A stretch of 8,676 bases of DNA from NCBI GenBank assembly GCA_002898915.1, contig BEHO01000033.1:1-8676 (forward strand). Reading direction: 5' to 3'. Below the pieces are notes generated by a model, which did not search any database, was not told where the DNA came from, and saw nothing but the letters and a program-made list of their open reading frames with translations. The position numbers and the translations under genes are program-made. The DNA comes from a bacterium HR12 (GTDB lineage: Bacteria; Actinomycetota; UBA4738; HRBIN12). This document shows positions 1-6,353 of the stretch, piece after piece; position 1 is the stretch's first letter; every line of letters begins with the position of its first letter.

Positions 1-2
1 AA

Positions 3-695
3 CGCGCCATCGCGGGCCACGGATGGCACGTCGTGTACCAACCCGTGGTGGACCTCGCGAGCCGCGCGGTCGTCGGCTGGGAGGCCCTGGCGCGGTTCAC
101 GGACCCCCCGGGGGGTGGACCCCAGGCCTGGTTCGCCGAGGCCGCCGAGGTCGGCCTGGGGGTCGAGCTCGAGATCGCCGCGGCGGAGGCGGCCTTCGCC
201 GCGCTGCGCCGGATCCCCCTCGACACGTACCTCGCGATCAACGTGTCCCAGCGCACGGTGCTCTCCCCAGCCCTCCTCGAGGCCGTGCGCCCCCACGCCG
301 AGAGGATCGTCCTGGAGCTCACGGAGCACGAGCGGGTGACGGACTACGCCGCGCTCGGCTCGGCCCTCCAGCGGCTGCGCGAGCTCGGGGTGCGGGTGGC
401 CATCGACGACGCGGGGGCCGGGTTCGCCAGCCTCCGGCACATCCTCGACGTGCGCCCGGACATCGTGAAGCTCGACGTCACCCTCACCCGCGGGATCGAC
501 ACCGACCACGCTCGGCGCGCCCTCGCCGTGGCACTCATCTCCTTCGCCGAGGAGATGCGGATCACGATCGTCGCCGAAGGGATCGAGACCGATGAGGAGC
601 TCCGCGCGCTGCGCGAGCTCGGCGTCCGCTTCGGACAGGGCTACCACCTCGGCCGCCCCGGCCCGCTCAGGGCGGAGGCGCCCGGCCCGGGCTAG
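3..695 (+). CDS. EAL-domain cyclic-di-GMP phosphodiesterase, 5' partial
   Basis: Likely hydrolyses cyclic di-GMP to pGpG. The reading frame is open to the left edge, and conserved EAL-domain residues (a W-H-V-V-Y-Q-P stretch) precede the GTG at 33, so the true start is outside the window. Numbering from the codon at 3, the EAL signature is WEALARF (E27); it is followed by the metal-binding Asn in INVS, the ELTE glutamate, the IDDAGAG double Asp, the KLD lysine, the AEGIET glutamate and GQGYHLGRP near the C-terminus. All usual catalytic and metal-binding positions are present, so the domain should be active. About 230 residues are visible, nearly a whole EAL domain; any sensor or GGDEF domain would lie upstream. 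It converges on a GGDDF response regulator and shares its stop tetranucleotide CTAG. Family is near certain; the signal it senses is unknown. Confidence 0.93.
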   Translation, partial: RAIAGHGWHVVYQPVVDLASRAVVGWEALARFTDPPGGGPQAWFAEAAEVGLGVELEIAAAEAAFAALRRIPLDTYLAINVSQRTVLSPALLEAVRPHAERIVLELTEHERVTDYAALGSALQRLRELGVRVAIDDAGAGFASLRHILDVRPDIVKLDVTLTRGIDTDHARRALAVALISFAEEMRITIVAEGIETDEELRALRELGVRFGQGYHLGRPGPLRAEAPGPG

Positions 696-1699
696 TTGCT
701 CCGGCGGTCCACCGCCCACGAGGAGCCCTCGTGGACGCGCTTCGTGTAGGCCTTCATCTCGGTGGCCACCGCCACGGCCTCGGCGTAGTGCGCGAAGCGC
801 CGGCGCTCCGTCGTGGCGATCCCGATGGAGAGCGTGGCGATGGGGAACCGTTGGAGCTCACCCCGACGGTCCTCGACCTCGATGTAGCCGCGGGCCCGGT
901 CGGTCGGGTCGTAGAGGTCGGCGATGCAGGCGTCGAAGCGCTCCACGATGCGCTCGGCGAGGGTCGGCGCGAGCGCCGCGTCGCACACGATCACGAAGTC
1001 GTCGCCCCCGACGTGCCCCACGAAACCGTCCGCCCCGGCCACCTCGAACGTCACGTCCTGGAGGAGGCGGGCCGTGGCGCGGATGACCTCGTCCCCCCGC
1101 ATGAACCCGTAGTGGTCGTTGTAGGCCTTGAAGTGGTCGAGGTCCGCGTAGAGGATGGCGAAGGTCTTCCCCGCATCGATCCGTGCCTGGATCTCCTCGG
1201 CGATCCGGACGTTCCCGGGGAGACCCGTGAGGGGAGACTGCGCCCGCATCTCGCGGGACCGGCGGAGGGCGCCCCGGATCCGGGCGAGGAGCTCCGGGGT
1301 GTCGAACGGCTTCACGATGTAGTCGTCCGCCCCGACGGCGAACCCCTCGAGCTTGTCCGCCGAGAGCCCCCGCGCGGTGAGCATGATCACCGCCGCCGAG
1401 GCCGTCCGGCTGTCCTGGCGGAGCCGGCGCGTGAGCTCGAACCCGTCCATGTTCGGCATCATCACGTCGGCCAGGACGAGCTCGGGGCAACGCTCGCGTG
1501 CGAGATCCAGGGCCGTCTCGCCGTCGCTCGCCACCCGGACCTCGTAGCCCGCCGCCCGGAGCTCGATCTCGAGCAGGCGGGCGATGAAGGGGTCGTCGTC
1601 CACGACGAGGATCGATTCGCCCCGTCGCGGACCGAACAGCTCGTCCCCACCCTCGGGGGTGGACGCCACCACCGTATCCGGTTCCATCCCGATGGGCAT
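692..1699 (-). CDS. Response regulator with GGDEF (GGDDF) domain, putative diguanylate cyclase
   Basis: A 335-residue cytoplasmic two-domain regulator. The receiver domain (about residues 28-146) has the acidic pocket DDD at 34-36, phosphoacceptor D78 in LADVMMPNMDG, T108 and K130 in VKPF, so it should accept phosphate from a histidine kinase. The second domain (about 155-325) opens with SPLTGLPGN, carries YADLDHFKAYND (metal and substrate residues) and the active-site motif GGDDF at 231-235, a substitution often seen in active cyclases. No RxxD inhibitory site lies five residues before GGDDF, so product inhibition is probably absent. An insert with LYDPTDRARGYIE near 262-274 recalls a subfamily of such regulators. 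I prefer the ATG at 1699, because a GGGGG run sits 7 nt upstream (1711-1707); an in-frame start at 1765 would leave only 14 bp to the divergent cbs start. No partner histidine kinase is visible. Confidence 0.9.
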   Translation of the reverse strand: MPIGMEPDTVVASTPEGGDELFGPRRGESILVVDDDPFIARLLEIELRAAGYEVRVASDGETALDLARERCPELVLADVMMPNMDGFELTRRLRQDSRTASAAVIMLTARGLSADKLEGFAVGADDYIVKPFDTPELLARIRGALRRSREMRAQSPLTGLPGNVRIAEEIQARIDAGKTFAILYADLDHFKAYNDHYGFMRGDEVIRATARLLQDVTFEVAGADGFVGHVGGDDFVIVCDAALAPTLAERIVERFDACIADLYDPTDRARGYIEVEDRRGELQRFPIATLSIGIATTERRRFAHYAEAVAVATEMKAYTKRVHEGSSWAVDRRSN

Positions 1700-1740
1700 C
1701 GGCACACCCCCGCCCCGGGTTGAAGGTCCCGCCGGAACCG

Positions 1741-1763
1741 GGCGAGAGGGCTCGCCACGTGGC
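1741..1763. promoter_or_regulatory. Dyad symmetries in the divergent regulator/cbs intergenic region
   Basis: Two inverted repeats adjoin here. GGCGAG (1741-1746) and CTCGCC (1751-1756) flank a 4-base spacer, and GCCACGTGGC (1754-1763) is a perfect 10-bp palindrome ending 4 bp before the cbs -10 box. They sit in the only intergenic space (1700-1779) between the divergent GGDDF gene and cbs. They could be an operator or, on the minus strand, a 5' leader hairpin. In DNA of this GC content short palindromes also arise by chance. Confidence 0.3.
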
Positions 1764-1767
1764 ACGA

Positions 1768-1773
1768 TAGGCT
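1768..1773 (+). promoter_or_regulatory. -10 box TAGGCT, probable leaderless promoter of cbs
   Basis: TAGGCT fits the actinobacterial TANNNT -10 pattern and ends exactly 6 nt before the ATG at 1780, so transcription would start at or next to the start codon. No Shine-Dalgarno sequence fits between it and the ATG. No clear -35 is seen. On the other strand TATCGT (1769-1764) overlaps this box and could drive the divergent GGDDF gene with a leader of about 57 nt. Confidence 0.5.
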
Positions 1774-1779
1774 CCTCGG

Positions 1780-3150
1780 ATGGAGATCCTCGACTCGATC
1801 CTCGACGCGGTCGGGAACACGCCCCTCGTCCGCCTCCGACGGGTGACGCGCGGGGTGCGGCCCACGGTCCTCGCCAAGCTCGAGCTCCTGAACCCGGGGG
1901 GCAGCGTGAAGGACCGGATCGGGCTGCGGATGATCGAGGCGGCCGAGCGGGCGGGCCTCCTCCGGCCGGGCGGGACCATCGTCGAGCCGACCTCGGGGAA
2001 CACCGGGCACGGCCTCGCCATCGCCGCCGCGATCAAGGGCTACCGCTGCATCTTCGTGATGCCCGACAAGATGAGCCAGGAGAAGATCGCGCTCCTGCGC
2101 GCGTACGGCGCCGAGGTGATCATCACGCCCACCGCCGTCCCTCCGGACTCCCCCGAGTCCTACTACCGGGTCGCCGACCGGCTCACCCAGGAGATCCCGG
2201 GCGCCTTCCAGCCGAACCAGTACTTCAACCCGGAGAACCCGGCGGCCCACGAGGCCACGACCGGCCCCGAGATCTGGCGGCAGACGGACGGTCGGGTCGA
2301 CGTCCTCGTCTGCGGCGTCGGCACCGGCGGGACCGTGACCGGCATCGCGCGCTACCTGAAGGCGCGGAAGCCCGACCTGCTCGTGGTGGGGGCCGACCCC
2401 GAGGGCTCGATCTACTCGGGGGACGTCCACCCCTACCTCACCGAGGGGATCGGCGAGGACTTCTGGCCGGGGACCTTCGATCCCTCCCTCGTCGACCGGT
2501 GGGAGCGGGTCTCCGACCGGGAGGCGTTCCACATGGCGCGCCGGATCACCCGCGAGGAGGGGATCCTCGTCGGGGGCAGCTCGGGCACGGCCGTCGTGGC
2601 GGCCCTCCGGGTCGCCGCCGAACTGGACGAGGACCGTACGATCGTGGTGATCCTGCCGGACACCGGGCGCAACTACCTCTCCAAGATCTACTCGGACTCC
2701 TGGCTGCTCCAGTACGGGCTGCTCGAGCGCCCGGAGGTGGTCCGGATCGACCAGGTCCTCGAGCGCCGCCACGGTCCCGTGCCCCCGCTCGTCACGGTGA
2801 CCGTCAAGGACAAGGTCCGGCAGGCGATCGACGTGCTCCAGGAGTACGGCATCTCCCAAGCGCCCGTGGTGCGGGAGCCCTCGGAGGACGTCGCGCAGGT
2901 CGTCGGTGCGATCCAGGAGCGGGCGCTGCTCGATCGCATCTTCCGGGACCCCGACGCGCTCCAGGCCGACGTCGCCGAGGTCATGGGCCCGCCCCTGCCG
3001 ATGGTGGAGGCGGACGACCCGATCGAGGTCGCCTTCGCGGAGCTCCAGCGCGAGCCGGCCGTGCTCGTCACCCACGCCGGACGAGCCCTCGGCGTGCTCA
3101 CCCGGAACGACCTCCTGGAGTTCCTCGCGCACCGCCCGGGGACCGCGTAG
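1780..3150 (+). CDS. cbs: Cystathionine beta-synthase, PLP-dependent, with C-terminal CBS domain pair
   Basis: Condenses homocysteine with serine (or acetylserine) to cystathionine, the first step of reverse transsulfuration. The 456-residue protein has a fold-type II PLP domain (about 1-320): the PLP lysine K44 in GGSVKDR, the substrate loop TSGNTG (71-76), the phosphate-binding GTGGT (181-185) and S267 in GGSSGTA. EGIGEDFWP (222-230) and the stretch near DTGRNYLSKIYSD separate true cystathionine beta-synthases of the mycobacterial type from plain cysteine synthases. Residues about 337-450 form two CBS motifs, expected to bind an adenosyl ligand. No N-terminal haem-binding extension is present. 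The ATG at 1780 follows a TANNNT box by 6 nt. Five bases after its stop comes the DUF429 gene, then a gamma-lyase, so the three are probably cotranscribed. Function is very likely; a cysteine synthase side activity cannot be excluded. Confidence 0.93.
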   Translation: MEILDSILDAVGNTPLVRLRRVTRGVRPTVLAKLELLNPGGSVKDRIGLRMIEAAERAGLLRPGGTIVEPTSGNTGHGLAIAAAIKGYRCIFVMPDKMSQEKIALLRAYGAEVIITPTAVPPDSPESYYRVADRLTQEIPGAFQPNQYFNPENPAAHEATTGPEIWRQTDGRVDVLVCGVGTGGTVTGIARYLKARKPDLLVVGADPEGSIYSGDVHPYLTEGIGEDFWPGTFDPSLVDRWERVSDREAFHMARRITREEGILVGGSSGTAVVAALRVAAELDEDRTIVVILPDTGRNYLSKIYSDSWLLQYGLLERPEVVRIDQVLERRHGPVPPLVTVTVKDKVRQAIDVLQEYGISQAPVVREPSEDVAQVVGAIQERALLDRIFRDPDALQADVAEVMGPPLPMVEADDPIEVAFAELQREPAVLVTHAGRALGVLTRNDLLEFLAHRPGTA

Positions 3151-3155
3151 CGGCC

Positions 3156-4004
3156 GTGCGCGCCCTCGGCATCGACGTCGGCGTCCGCAAGGGGCTCGAC
3201 CTCGTCCTGCTCGACGGCGACCGACGGATCCTCGAGACCCTCCGGGGCGTGCGGGTCGAGGAGCTCTCCGGCCTCGCCGAGGGCCTCGGCCCCGACGTCG
3301 TGGCGATCGACGCCCCGCCGTCCTGGGCCCGGTCCGGCCGCTCGCGGCTGACCGAGCGCGAGCTCCGCTGGTTCGGGATCCAGTGCTTCAACACGCCGAG
3401 CGACGCCCGCATGGGCGAGCACCCGTTCTTCGCGTGGATGACGGTGGGGTTCGAGGTGTACCGGGCCCTCGAGGACCGCTACCCCCGGTACCGGGACGGC
3501 TCGGTCCGAGGCACCGCGATCGAGGTCTTCCCCCACGCCTCGGCGGTGGTCCTCGCCGGCTGCCTTCCCCCGAGGGGGGTGGCCGTCCACGCCTGGCGAC
3601 GGTCGGTGCTCCGGGAGCACGGGGTCGACGCCGACGCCTTGCGCTCGGCCGACCAGGTGGATGCGGCGCTCGCCGCGCTAACCGGCCTGTACGCGCTCGA
3701 GCGCCGGTTCAGCGCCCCGGGCGACCCGCTGGAGGGACGGATCGTCGTGCCCGCCGCCAGCCTGCCCGCCCACCCGTACCGGCGAGGCGAGGCCCGGAGG
3801 TCACCGACCACCCAGCCACCGCTGCCGGGGATGTCGCCGTGCGCGTGCGGCGACCCGGGCTGCACGGCGCTGACCGCGGGCGAGTTCGCCCCTGGGCACG
3901 ACGCCAAGCGCAAGTCGATCCTCTGGCGCCTCGCCCGAGCCGGGCAGGAGGCCCTGGACGAGCTGAAGGAGCGAGGATGGCAACTCCCCCCCGAGATGCG
4001 CTGA
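3156..4004 (+). CDS. DUF429 predicted RNase H-fold protein with C-terminal Cys-rich tail
   Basis: A 282-residue protein starting at GTG 3156, five bases after the cbs stop. Residues 1 to about 205 match DUF429, a family predicted to have an RNase H-like fold and nuclease activity but with no established role: D7 in LGIDVG, D52 in AIDAPP, E123 in IEVFP, and D166/D169 in ADQVDAALAAL. These four acidic positions could form a metal site, so the domain looks intact. After a Pro-rich linker (about 216-226) comes a tail with C229, C231 and C236 in CACGDPGC, then FAPGHDAKRKS (244-254, H249) and a charged helix to the end. Three Cys and one His suggest a small zinc site; the GHDAK motif recalls short domains in actinobacterial and phage proteins. 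The last 28 bases overlap the gamma-lyase gene and hold its ribosome binding site, so the two are translationally coupled. Why it sits between transsulfuration genes is unknown. Confidence 0.85.
   Translation: MRALGIDVGVRKGLDLVLLDGDRRILETLRGVRVEELSGLAEGLGPDVVAIDAPPSWARSGRSRLTERELRWFGIQCFNTPSDARMGEHPFFAWMTVGFEVYRALEDRYPRYRDGSVRGTAIEVFPHASAVVLAGCLPPRGVAVHAWRRSVLREHGVDADALRSADQVDAALAALTGLYALERRFSAPGDPLEGRIVVPAASLPAHPYRRGEARRSPTTQPPLPGMSPCACGDPGCTALTAGEFAPGHDAKRKSILWRLARAGQEALDELKERGWQLPPEMR
3966..3971 (+). promoter_or_regulatory. Shine-Dalgarno AAGGAG of the gamma-lyase gene, inside the DUF429 gene
   Basis: AAGGAG lies 5 nt before the ATG at 3977 and decides that start. It sits within the last codons of the upstream gene, consistent with coupled translation. 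Confidence 0.75.
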
Positions 4005-5125
4005 GGTTCGAGACCCGCGCGATCCACGTCGGTCAGGAGCCGGAGGAGCTCTACGGCGCGGTCAACGTGCCGATCTACCAGACCTCCACGTACGCGCAGC
4101 CGGCGGTCGGCCGACCCAAGCGGTACGACTACGCCCGCGGCGGCAACCCGACGCGCGAGGCCTTCCAGACCGCCCTCGCGTCGCTCGAGGGTGGCGTGCG
4201 GGCCCTGGCGTTCGGCTCGGGACTCGCCGCCGAGGCCACGCTCCTGCTCACGCTCTCGCCCGGAGACCGGGTCCTCCTCCCCGACGACGTCTACGGGGGC
4301 ACGTACCGGCTCCTCGCGCGGGTCCTCGCCGCCTGGGGGCTCGGGCACGACGTGGTGGACATGACCGATCCCGACGCCCTCCGCGCCGCGATCCGGCCCG
4401 AGACCCGGCTCGTCTGGATCGAGACCCCCACGAACCCCCTGCTGAAGATCGTCGACATCGGCGCGTGCGCCGAGATCGCGCACGCAGCCGGCGCGCGGTG
4501 CGTGGTCGACAACACCTTCGCCACCCCGTACCTCCAGCGGCCCCTGGAACTGGGAGCCGACGTCGTCGTGCACTCCGTCACCAAGTACCTGGGCGGCCAC
4601 TCCGACCTCGTCATGGGCGCGCTCGTGACGAACGACGAGGAGCTCGCCGAGCGCCTCGCGTTCCTCCAGAACGCGGTCGGCGCCGTGCCAGGACCCATGG
4701 ACTGCTACCTCGCGCTGCGGGGACTGAAGACCCTCGCGGTCCGGATGCGCGCCCACTGCGAGGGCGCGAGGGCCGTCGCCGCCTTCCTCGCCGAGCACCC
4801 GAGGGTGGTGCGCGTCCACTACCCGGGGCTCCCCCAGCACCCCGGCCACGCCGTCGCGGCCCGGCAGATGGCCGACTTCGGGGGGATGGTGAGCTTCGAG
4901 GTCGGGAGCGAGGCCGAGGCGGTCCGGATCGCGGAGTCCACCGAGCTGTTCTTCCTCGCGGAGTCCCTCGGCGGGGTCGAGTCGCTCATCGAGGTGCCGG
5001 CGCCGATGACCCACGCCAGCGTGGCGGGCTCGCCCCTGGCGGTCCCGCCCACCCTGATCCGCCTCTCCGTGGGCCTCGAGCACCCCGAGGACCTGATCGC
5101 GGACCTCGCCCGGGCCCTCGGCTGA
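3977..5125 (+). CDS. Cystathionine gamma-lyase / gamma-synthase, Cys/Met metabolism PLP enzyme
   Basis: A complete 382-residue member of the Cys/Met PLP-enzyme family, usually 380-400 residues. Cystathionine gamma-lyase would cleave cystathionine to cysteine, 2-oxobutyrate and ammonia; gamma-synthase would make cystathionine from an activated homoserine and cysteine. PLP lysine K203 lies in SVTKYLGGHSD, D178 in VVDNTFATPYLQ, Y52 and R54 in YDYARGGNPT contact the phosphate of the neighbouring subunit, and the C-terminal part has ESLGGVESLIEVP (E339) and RLSVGLE. E339 is the position often quoted for lyase-type enzymes, and the companion cbs gene favours the lyase direction, but actinobacterial lyases and MetB synthases are very alike and may do both. 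The ATG at 3977 has a good Shine-Dalgarno and overlaps the upstream gene by 28 bp. A hairpin with the stop codon in its loop follows. I leave the symbol blank because metB versus mccB cannot be decided. Confidence 0.93.
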   Translation: MATPPRDALRFETRAIHVGQEPEELYGAVNVPIYQTSTYAQPAVGRPKRYDYARGGNPTREAFQTALASLEGGVRALAFGSGLAAEATLLLTLSPGDRVLLPDDVYGGTYRLLARVLAAWGLGHDVVDMTDPDALRAAIRPETRLVWIETPTNPLLKIVDIGACAEIAHAAGARCVVDNTFATPYLQRPLELGADVVVHSVTKYLGGHSDLVMGALVTNDEELAERLAFLQNAVGAVPGPMDCYLALRGLKTLAVRMRAHCEGARAVAAFLAEHPRVVRVHYPGLPQHPGHAVAARQMADFGGMVSFEVGSEAEAVRIAESTELFFLAESLGGVESLIEVPAPMTHASVAGSPLAVPPTLIRLSVGLEHPEDLIADLARALG

Positions 5126-5136
5126 GCCGCGGGGCC
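5113..5136. terminator. Hairpin over the gamma-lyase stop codon, possible terminator
   Basis: GGCCC (5113-5117) pairs with GGGCC (5132-5136) and CGGC (5119-5122) with GCCG (5126-5129), leaving TGA, the stop codon, as the loop. It sits in the 15-bp gap between converging genes and could end transcription from either side. There is no T-run, and the internal mismatch weakens the stem. Confidence 0.35.
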
Positions 5137-5140
5137 GGGA

Positions 5141-5305
5141 TCAGGCCTTCGGCCGCTTCAGGTAGGCGACGAGCGACTGGCCGCCCATCGGCGTCGGCTG
5201 CGTCACGATCGCCACCAGCTCCCAGCCCTCCTCGCCGAACGTGTTCAGGATCTCCGCCGGGTTGTGCTCGAGCACCGGCGCGACGAAGTACTCCCAGCGC
5301 TGCAC
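5141..5305 (-). CDS. Small DUF4177-like protein (54 aa)
   Basis: A short gene easily missed by length cut-offs. It starts at GTG 5305, one base after the stop of the CoA-binding gene, with a GGGAGGG ribosome site (5317-5311) 5 nt upstream, and ends at TGA 5143-5141. The product begins with QRWEYFVAP, has EILNTFGEEGWELVAIV in the middle and ends with LVAYLKRPKA. The WEY start, the L-N-x-x-G-x-x-GWELV core and the final YLKRPK are typical of DUF4177 proteins and of short actinobacterial relatives, which form a small beta-alpha-beta fold of unknown function. No signal peptide or membrane segment is present. It is the last gene of the NUDIX/CoA-binding operon and converges on the gamma-lyase gene. 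From memory, mycobacteria also keep such a short protein in the same broad region as a NUDIX CoA pyrophosphatase. Confidence 0.85.
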   Translation of the reverse strand: MQRWEYFVAPVLEHNPAEILNTFGEEGWELVAIVTQPTPMGGQSLVAYLKRPKA

Positions 5306-5306
5306 C

Positions 5307-5747
5307 TCAGCCCTCCCGTTCCAGGCGCCGGCTCGTCGTGCGGATGCAGACCCCCATGACCACGGTGAGCCCGCCCTCCTCCGCGATCCGGCGCGCTTCC
5401 TCGTTCACGATCCCGTCCTGGAGCCAGAGCACCTTCGCTCCGCGCCGCACGGCCTGCGCGGCGATCTCGGGCGTGTGCTCGGCCCGGCGGAAGACGTTCA
5501 CCACGTCGATCTCGACGTCCGGCGGGACGTCGAGGAGCGAGGGGTACGCCTTCTCGCCCAGCACCTCGGTCTCGTTCGGGTTGACCGGGATGATGCGGTA
5601 CCCCTTGGCCTGGAGGTACTCGGCCACCTCGAACGAGTCTCGGAAGGGGTTCGACGAGAGCCCCACGACCGCGATCGTCCTCGCCTCCCCGAGGATCGAG
5701 CGCAGCTCCGCGTCGCTCGGCCCCTCCCGCATCGGCGTCGCGCTCAT
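5307..5747 (-). CDS. CoA-binding domain protein (YccU-like Rossmann fold)
   Basis: A 146-residue single-domain protein of the CoA_binding_2 family, related to the CoA-binding domain of succinyl-CoA synthetase alpha and to E. coli YccU. The nucleotide-binding strand-loop is TIAVVGLSSNPFRDS (about 24-38), followed by VAEYLQAKGYRIIPVNPNETEVLGEKAYPSL (conserved PVNP and the G-x-x-x-Y element, about 41-71), VDVVNVFRR-like strand near 80-88, KVLWLQDGIVNEEA (105-118) and the ending VVMGVCIRTT (129-138) with the family MGxC. Length is normal for the family. The ATG at 5747 overlaps the NUDIX stop (ATGA), and GGAGGG (5760-5755) lies 7 nt before it. Members bind CoA in crystal structures, but the reaction or process is not established. 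Next to a CoA pyrophosphatase, a role in CoA level or CoA-thiol control is a reasonable inference. Confidence 0.9.
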   Translation of the reverse strand: MSATPMREGPSDAELRSILGEARTIAVVGLSSNPFRDSFEVAEYLQAKGYRIIPVNPNETEVLGEKAYPSLLDVPPDVEIDVVNVFRRAEHTPEIAAQAVRRGAKVLWLQDGIVNEEARRIAEEGGLTVVMGVCIRTTSRRLEREG

Positions 5748-6316
5748 CCGACCTCCCTCCGCCAGATCTCCAGCAGCTCGTGCACCATCCGCCCCGTCGC
5801 GCCCCAGACCGTCCGACCCTCGAGCTCGTACACCCATCCCGTCCAGCGACGCCCGTCGGGTCGGTCCCACGTGCGCTCGGCCTCCACCTCGAGGAGTCGG
5901 CGCACCGGGGCCTCGAACACCTCGGCGATCTCGTCGTCCCCCGGGCTCAACCGCGGCGGCTCCGCGAGCATGCCCACGAACGGCACGACGAGGATCCCGC
6001 TCACCGTCGTGTGGACCGGCGGGAGCGCCCCCAGGATCTCGGGCAGGCCGGGGTCGAGGCCGACCTCCTCCTCCGCCTCCCGCAGGGCGGCGGCGAGCGG
6101 ACCGGCATCCGCCTCGTCCACCAGCCCGCCGGGGAACGCGATCTCGCCCGCGTGACGGGACAGGGAGGCGGCCCGCCGCACGAGGATCAGCGCCGGGTCG
6201 GAGCTCGCCACGAGCGGCACGAGCACCCCCGCCAACCGGTCCCCCGGCGCCGGAACGACCTCGGGCGAGGGGTCGAGGCTGGGGCGCAGCCGCGTCCGCA
6301 GTTCCGAGAGCTCCAC
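5744..6316 (-). CDS. NUDIX hydrolase, probable CoA pyrophosphatase (NudL-like)
   Basis: A 190-residue cytoplasmic hydrolase expected to split coenzyme A into 3',5'-ADP and phosphopantetheine. The family-specific element upstream of the NUDIX box, SRHAGEIAFPGG (53-64), matches the CoA-pyrophosphatase (UPF0035) pattern L-x-x-H-x-G-x-I-x-F-P-G-G, which distinguishes it from general NUDIX enzymes. The box follows at about 64-87 with ALREAEEEVGL holding the catalytic E80, E83 and E84; Asp replaces the first Glu, as in this family. HTTVSGILVVPFVG (102-115) is also typical. The start is a GTG at 6316 with no ribosome site, but a TAGCAT box ends 6 nt before it, so a leaderless message is likely. The stop overlaps the next gene by 4 bp, making it first in a three-gene operon. 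It is divergent from the HesB gene. Confidence 0.92.
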   Translation of the reverse strand: MELSELRTRLRPSLDPSPEVVPAPGDRLAGVLVPLVASSDPALILVRRAASLSRHAGEIAFPGGLVDEADAGPLAAALREAEEEVGLDPGLPEILGALPPVHTTVSGILVVPFVGMLAEPPRLSPGDDEIAEVFEAPVRRLLEVEAERTWDRPDGRRWTGWVYELEGRTVWGATGRMVHELLEIWRREVG

Positions 6317-6322
6317 GGACCG

Positions 6323-6328
6323 ATGCTA
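6323..6328 (-). promoter_or_regulatory. -10 box TAGCAT, probable leaderless promoter of the NUDIX operon
   Basis: Reading the minus strand, TAGCAT fits TANNNT and is followed by exactly six bases (CGGTCC) and then the GTG start at 6316. No Shine-Dalgarno is present in the upstream bases. No convincing -35 was found. Confidence 0.5.
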
Positions 6329-6353
6329 CCCGCGGGGACGGGGCCGGGCTCGG

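Noticed and set aside
33..595. GTG at 33 as the EAL gene start, and a second frame from 23
   Set aside because: Conserved EAL-domain residues lie before 33, so the gene begins outside the window. The frame from 23 is an Arg/Pro-rich shadow.
731..1723. 330-codon plus-strand frame opposite the GGDDF regulator
   Set aside because: Antisense shadow rich in His, Val and Arg with no family motif. The minus strand encodes clear receiver and GGDDF domains.
1700..1765. Earlier start at 1765 for the GGDDF regulator
   Set aside because: It adds 22 Pro/Arg/Gly-rich residues, removes almost all divergent promoter space before cbs, and has a weaker ribosome site than the ATG at 1699.
1584..3155. Long plus-strand frame running into the DUF429 gene
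   Set aside because: Before 3156 it is a Pro/Arg/Gly-rich shadow of cbs in another frame. The conserved DUF429 sequence begins at the GTG at 3156.
2906..3976. Upstream extension of the gamma-lyase frame
   Set aside because: The translation is low-complexity Arg/Pro-rich and overlaps two better genes. The family start and a Shine-Dalgarno lie at 3977.
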